Of a DNA stretch of 64,000 bases, positions 60,145 to 64,000 are shown piece after piece. A program made the position numbers and the translations under genes. The notes below the pieces were generated by a model. That model ran no database searches and was not told the origin of the DNA. It saw nothing but the letters and a program-made list of their open reading frames with translations. Origin of the DNA: UBA3305 sp002373555 (GTDB lineage: Bacteria; Bacillota; Clostridia; Lachnospirales; Lachnospiraceae); contig CAMOER010000008.1 of NCBI GenBank assembly GCA_946612455.1, forward strand, positions 30,466-94,465, written 5' to 3'. Numbering within the stretch: the first letter of the stretch is position 1; every line of letters starts with the position of its first letter.

Positions 60145-61185
60145 TCAGTTCTTCAGTTCCCGGATCGCTTCGATCAGTGCATCCGTCTCCTCGTCGGTCG
60201 TTCCCCAGCTGGTGCAGAACCTTGAAATGCGCATACCGTCGGCAGTCTTTCCTTCATTTTCAAAGACGAATTTTCCGGAAAATGCTTCGCATTGCGCCTC
60301 GGTCAGAAGTACGAACTGCTGGTTCGTGGGGCTGTCGATATAGGACGGGATCCCGCTTTCGGCAAACGCCTTTTTGATCTTCATCGCTTTTGCAACGGCT
60401 CCGGCCGTGATGTCGAAATACAGATCATCCGTGAACAGCGCCCGGAACTGTGCGCCCAACAGGAAGCCCTTGGCCAGCATGCCGCCGTTCTGTTTGATAT
60501 GGCTGCGGAAGCGGTGCCCGATCATGAAGTTCCGGATCACGACCGCTTCGCCGAACATGGCGCCGCATTTTGTGCCGCCGATATAGAAAACATCGGCCAA
60601 CCTTGCGATATCTTCGATCTTCACATCATTTCCTTCCGCTGCCAGGCCGTAGCCGAGCCTCGCGCCGTCAATGAAGAGGATCATGCCGTAATCATCACAG
60701 GCATGGCGGATATCCGTCAGCTCCTGCAGAGAGTAGACCGTGCCGAACTCCGTCGGGAAGGAAATGTAGACCATGCCGGGCTCCGTGATATGTTCCTGCA
60801 CATCGCTGGTGCGGAAATTCTCGCCGGCTGCCCTGATCTGTTCCGCTGAGATCTTTCCGTTCGTATGCGGAAGCGCTTCGATCTTGTGTCCGATGTGCTC
60901 GACTGCACCTGTCTCGTGCACGTGGATATGGCCGGTATCAGCGCACAGAACGCTCTGATAAGGAAGCAGCGCGGCGGAAATGACAGTAAAATTTGCCTGC
61001 GTGCCGCCGACCAGGAAATGCACATCCGAATCCGAGGCTTTGATCCGTTTTTTGATGAGATCCGCGGCTTCCACGCAGACCTCGTCCAGGCCGTAGCCGC
61101 CGTAGGCGTTGCCGTTGATATCGGAAAGCGCCTGCATCACGGCAGGATGTGCTGCAACACTGTAGTCGTTATTAAATCTGTACAT
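60145..61185 (-). CDS. Low-specificity threonine aldolase family protein
   Basis: PLP-dependent aldolase (346 residues) that cleaves L-threonine/allo-threonine or related beta-hydroxy amino acids. The PLP lysine is in YIGGTKCGAMFGEA, with HIHVHETGAVEHIGH and LFIDGARLGYG upstream. Its start lies 14 nt inside the end of the opine-dehydrogenase gene, so the two are coupled. Confidence 0.93.
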   Translation of the reverse strand: MYRFNNDYSVAAHPAVMQALSDINGNAYGGYGLDEVCVEAADLIKKRIKASDSDVHFLVGGTQANFTVISAALLPYQSVLCADTGHIHVHETGAVEHIGHKIEALPHTNGKISAEQIRAAGENFRTSDVQEHITEPGMVYISFPTEFGTVYSLQELTDIRHACDDYGMILFIDGARLGYGLAAEGNDVKIEDIARLADVFYIGGTKCGAMFGEAVVIRNFMIGHRFRSHIKQNGGMLAKGFLLGAQFRALFTDDLYFDITAGAVAKAMKIKKAFAESGIPSYIDSPTNQQFVLLTEAQCEAFSGKFVFENEGKTADGMRISRFCTSWGTTDEETDALIEAIRELKN

Positions 61186-62290
61186 ACGATTCTCCTTTTC
61201 CGATGCCTGCGGTCCTTTTTCCGGAATACAGATAGCTCTTCAGTTCATCCGCGGAAAAGTGATCCAGTCCCATTTTTGCCGCAGACAATCCCTCTGTAAA
61301 CCAGTCTTTCTCATGAATGATCCCATACAATGTGATCATGGCTTCCGCGGCCGGCATCCGGATATCATGCATCCGTGCGATCGCCGTCCATGGAACCAGA
61401 CCGTATGGCGTATCCTCTGTCAGATATCTGTTCTGCAGATCATTCGGACCGGCGATGACGGTATGGGTGATATTTCCGTGGATTGCCTTATAAAGCTGCT
61501 CCCAGGTGTAGCCTTTCGGAACGTCAAATGCTTCCGGCACCGGATCAATATCATACCCCAAAGCGGCTGCGAGCGCAACACGTTCCCGGTCCGTTTCCCG
61601 CATCAATTTTGCGGCCGACGGAGAAAAGCCGTGTTCATAAAGATAAAAATCGACATTCGGACGTTCGATATTGGAAGCATTGATCAGACAGGGCCCCGGA
61701 TGGGTGGCGGGATTGACCAGCGAAAGGCCGCACGCCAGAATATCTGGCAGCAGTGTTGCGAGCTCGACCGGACCTGTGATCTCCCGGGCTGTCTGCAGGA
61801 TTTCCCCGCTCCGGCAGGCCGGCATGATCCCGATGCTCAGGGGATTCCGGTTGTATACTTCCACCGTATCCTCTTCCGGCATCCTGGCACCGTATGGAAG
61901 ATTGTTGGATTCGATGATCACCGGGCAGTCTTCGTCTCCCCAGGCTTTCCGGAACTGAAGTGAAGCAAATGCACCCGGGAAGACGAACAGCAGCTGGTCT
62001 TTGTGAAGCAGGCCCTTCAGCATTTCCGCATAGTTATCATGCGCGTATGCAGGAACGACGAGAAATACACAGTCCGCATCACGGACGGCAAGAGCCAGAT
62101 CATCGGTGACCAGCGCCGGTGAGACCGTTCCGTTTAGAATACCCCGGGCACGAAAACAGCCGGTATCAAAGATCTTCTTCCGTCTGCTTCGGAAAAACAT
62201 TCTGACCTCATGTCCCGCGGTAATCAGATCAAATGCCAGCGCATGCGCGCCGTTGCCGCCGCCCAGGACGGCGATCTTCTTTTGATTCAT
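61172..62290 (-). CDS. NAD/NADP octopine/nopaline dehydrogenase family protein
   Basis: An opine-dehydrogenase-like enzyme, 372 residues: Rossmann motif VLGGGNGAHALAFDL at the start and a C-terminal helical domain with HPGPCLINASNIE. Such enzymes reductively condense or oxidise N-(carboxyalkyl) amino acids; the substrate cannot be read. ATG 62290 follows AGGAG by eight bases; the ATG at 62299 overlaps the ribosome site and the pseudogene stop. It overlaps the threonine aldolase gene, which suggests one amino-acid pathway. Confidence 0.88.
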   Translation of the reverse strand: MNQKKIAVLGGGNGAHALAFDLITAGHEVRMFFRSRRKKIFDTGCFRARGILNGTVSPALVTDDLALAVRDADCVFLVVPAYAHDNYAEMLKGLLHKDQLLFVFPGAFASLQFRKAWGDEDCPVIIESNNLPYGARMPEEDTVEVYNRNPLSIGIMPACRSGEILQTAREITGPVELATLLPDILACGLSLVNPATHPGPCLINASNIERPNVDFYLYEHGFSPSAAKLMRETDRERVALAAALGYDIDPVPEAFDVPKGYTWEQLYKAIHGNITHTVIAGPNDLQNRYLTEDTPYGLVPWTAIARMHDIRMPAAEAMITLYGIIHEKDWFTEGLSAAKMGLDHFSADELKSYLYSGKRTAGIGKGESYVQI

Positions 62291-62291
62291 G

Positions 62292-62935
62292 TCATTCACT
62301 CCTCTGCCGCTTTTTTATCCTGTGATAGAAAGAAAGCATTCCGGGCAGTGCGAAAAGGACTGCCGCGGCCGTCCTTCCGGCAGGAAAGATGCCATGGTGA
62401 TCCAGGCAGATCCTTCAATGCACAGTGTCAGGATCATCGGGAGAAGCAGAGACCGGAAAGTCAGGATGAGCACCAGGAAAATGGCCGTCCCGGTAATGAG
62501 ATTGATGCGGATATTATCCGCCGAAATGACTTTTTTCAGATCATAAACAGAAACACTGTTGCCGATCAGATGATTCTCTCCGGGGAAAAAGGATAGCGGC
62601 GTATTCATTACATTCAGATCCGAGATCCAGGAGACTTCTGTCACGCCGTCTATTTCGGCGATCTTTTCCGTCAGAATTTCCGCGTCCTTCACGCTGATAT
62701 CCTTCACCATCAGCTGTGCATTGGGGATCTGCGCGTCAAAGGTCTCTTCCATGATATGAAGATCTATTGTAGACTCGGCATCGGCCGGCAGATAATGGGA
62801 CAGATCGGAATCAATGTTCACAAAGCCGGATAAATATGTACACAAACAGATCACTGCAATATACAGCGCGATCACAGCTCTTCTGTATCTGACAACTGTT
62901 CGAAAGAGTCCGGCAAAAGGAAAAGCGGCCGTCAT
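62292..62935 (-). pseudogene. MMPL/RND-family transporter remnant with internal deletions
   Basis: The first ~200 residues read as the N-terminus of an MMPL-type exporter: RYRRAVIALYIAVICLCTYLSGF (membrane segment 1) then a periplasmic segment and NLITGTAIFLVLILTFRSLLLPMILTLCIEG. After about residue 207 the frame runs into non-homologous sequence and stops at 62315. In another frame, the sequence up to 62292 reads GRTAAAVLFALPGMLSFYHR, the ending of such transporters with its own stop. The middle of an approximately 700-residue protein is therefore missing. GGAGGT precedes ATG 62935. Confidence 0.82.
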
Positions 62936-63124
62936 TCTGACCTCCGTGCATCTTCTGTCACAATATTTGTCATTGACAATTATTGTCTCACGATTGACAG
63001 TATAACACAATCTGTCCTACTATTTAATCGTATATTCGTGAAAATTTCAATTGGATAGCGACATCGAGCTGTCTGCAAAGCGAAAACGATGCAGTATGTC
63101 AAAAGAGAAGGGAGATTTTCAGTC

Positions 63125-63874
63125 ATGCGAAAAAAATCATTGTCCGTTGTTTTGTGCGGTGCGGCGCTCGCGCTGATCCTGCTTCTGTTTCCTGCGAGAG
63201 CGAATGCCGCCATCGTGATCTATGTACGCAAGGGAGTTACCGGCAATATCACCTTCAACAGTGCCCCGGTACCGAATGCTGCCTGGAAGGTGAAGAAAAA
63301 ATCCATTCTGAAGCTGAAAAGCAGCACATCCAAAAAGGCGGTTTACTATGGAAAAAAGGTCGGAAAAACGACACTGACATGCTACAACAAGCGTTCTCCT
63401 TCCCAGAAACTGGATATTACGGTTTATGTTATGCCGTCCGGTAAGCTGAACAAAATGGATTTCCAGCTTTACGGAAGCGATGTTGATACGATCGGTCTTC
63501 CTCAGGGGACGAACTGGGTCGATGATAGTGACGGATCAACGAAAAGAGCAGCACGCATACCCTATCGGTCGCAGATCACTTCATCCAATGCCGGAAACTA
63601 TTTTCAGACAACCCGTACCGCACAGCTTCTTGACTCCTGGAGCCGGATCAGGACACTGTACGGTAAGACTGCTCTGAAGAAATTCAAAAAGTCCGACAGA
63701 TATTATAAATATTCAGTCAGAGAAAGTGGAACCGCCGCGAAGACATTTTTCAAAGGCTATGTAAAGTATTATGCTGACTATAATTACGGAAAGGCCTACA
63801 GGATCCGGTTCTACTTCAGCAAATCCAAAAAAGTGACGATGATCTGCTACTTTAAGAATTACAGCAAATTCTAA
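63125..63874 (+). CDS. Secreted basic protein of unknown function
   Basis: A 249-residue protein with a clear signal peptide (MRKKSLSVVLCGAALALILLLFPARANA). The first ~80 mature residues resemble a bacterial Ig-like strand region (WKVKKKSILKLKSS ... VGKTTLTCYNK); the rest is Lys/Tyr/Ser-rich without recognised domain. High Lys and Tyr content suggests a wall- or DNA-associated secreted protein. GGGAGA precedes ATG 63125; a longer frame from 63089 includes the ribosome site. Confidence 0.8.
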   Translation: MRKKSLSVVLCGAALALILLLFPARANAAIVIYVRKGVTGNITFNSAPVPNAAWKVKKKSILKLKSSTSKKAVYYGKKVGKTTLTCYNKRSPSQKLDITVYVMPSGKLNKMDFQLYGSDVDTIGLPQGTNWVDDSDGSTKRAARIPYRSQITSSNAGNYFQTTRTAQLLDSWSRIRTLYGKTALKKFKKSDRYYKYSVRESGTAAKTFFKGYVKYYADYNYGKAYRIRFYFSKSKKVTMICYFKNYSKF

Positions 63875-63909
63875 GTACAGTCTGTTTTCCTGACAGCATT
63901 CAGAAACAC

Positions 63910-63947
63910 GGCCGGAGTTCATGGAAGTATGATCTCCGGCCTTTTTT
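63910..63947 (+). terminator. Terminator after the secreted protein gene
   Basis: GGCCGGAG/CTCCGGCC stem followed by TTTTTTG. Confidence 0.88.
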
Positions 63948-63968
63948 GTATCGACAGTTACAATAAAC

Positions 63969-63985
63969 CACCTGCTATGCAGGTG
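63969..63985 (+). repeat. Short perfect hairpin at the window edge, possible IS200/IS605-type end
   Basis: CACCTGC-TAT-GCAGGTG, preceded by an AT-rich ACAATAAAC. Subterminal hairpins of this shape mark IS200/IS605-family ends, but the rest would lie outside the window. Confidence 0.3.
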
Positions 63986-64000
63986 TGTTCCGAAAAAGCT

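Overview
The window comes from the chromosome of a low-to-mid GC Firmicute, most likely a Lachnospiraceae-type Clostridium. The grounds are gene order (miaB-mutS-mutL-miaA; radC-mreC-mreD-PBP2-rodA; obg-yhbY-nadD/yqeK-rsfS; rplU-rpmA; rng with two radical-SAM partners), strong GGAGG ribosome sites, Firmicute LexA boxes, a strictly anaerobic class III ribonucleotide reductase, rubredoxin and acetate kinase. Nothing identifies the species. Nearly all of it is core genome; no prophage or large island is visible.

Layout. 1-8.1 kb (+): tRNA modification and mismatch repair (miaB partial, mutS, mutL, miaA) plus a PLP lyase. 8.1-14.4 kb (+): rod-shape morphogenesis (radC, mreC, mreD, a PBP2 with a long insertion, rodA). 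14.5-19.3 kb (+): a small P-loop protein, a HlyD-like membrane protein, sepF, lspA, rluD, a cytidylate-kinase-like protein. 19.4-23.2 kb: an SOS area with a LysM division-suppressor-like gene under three LexA boxes, a Xer-type recombinase followed by about 750 bp of highly structured non-coding DNA, an AIM24-family protein, and lexA. 23.2-35.0 kb (-): rsfS, nadD-yqeK fusion, yhbY, obg, rpmA, rplU, then a tight operon nagB-yvcK-hexapeptide protein-glmM, then rng and two radical-SAM-associated genes. 35.2-44.6 kb: split ThrE exporter, a lipoprotein, YolD plus a Y-family polymerase, ackA, queH, a beta-CASP nuclease-like protein, a small hypothetical gene. 44.7-49.4 kb: a histidine kinase and its probable response regulator, separated by mnmA and an SH3 lipoprotein, two tRNAs and a histone-tail-like small protein. 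49.6-56.8 kb: beta-propeller protein with an ECF-like sigma factor, CitXG, Fe-S aldo/keto reductase, isocitrate dehydrogenase, rubredoxin. 56.9-64 kb: anaerobic RNR (nrdG, a separate 53-residue glycyl-radical tail, nrdD) under NrdR boxes, threonine aldolase, opine-dehydrogenase-like protein, a decayed MMPL pseudogene and a secreted basic protein.

The most striking observation is a glmS-type self-cleaving ribozyme core in the leader of nagB rather than of glmS. NagB, the hexapeptide protein and GlmM lie in one translationally coupled operon. This suggests that NagB may run in the biosynthetic direction to supply GlcN6P for UDP-GlcNAc, with GlcN6P feedback through mRNA self-cleavage. Second is the separation of the class III RNR glycyl-radical segment into its own small gene. 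Third is the structured region next to the Xer-type recombinase: an inverted repeat with recombinase-site geometry, a roughly 215-nt imperfect palindrome, and three copies of a repeat core. Functional calls rest on reading translated sequence and motifs by eye; no database search was run.
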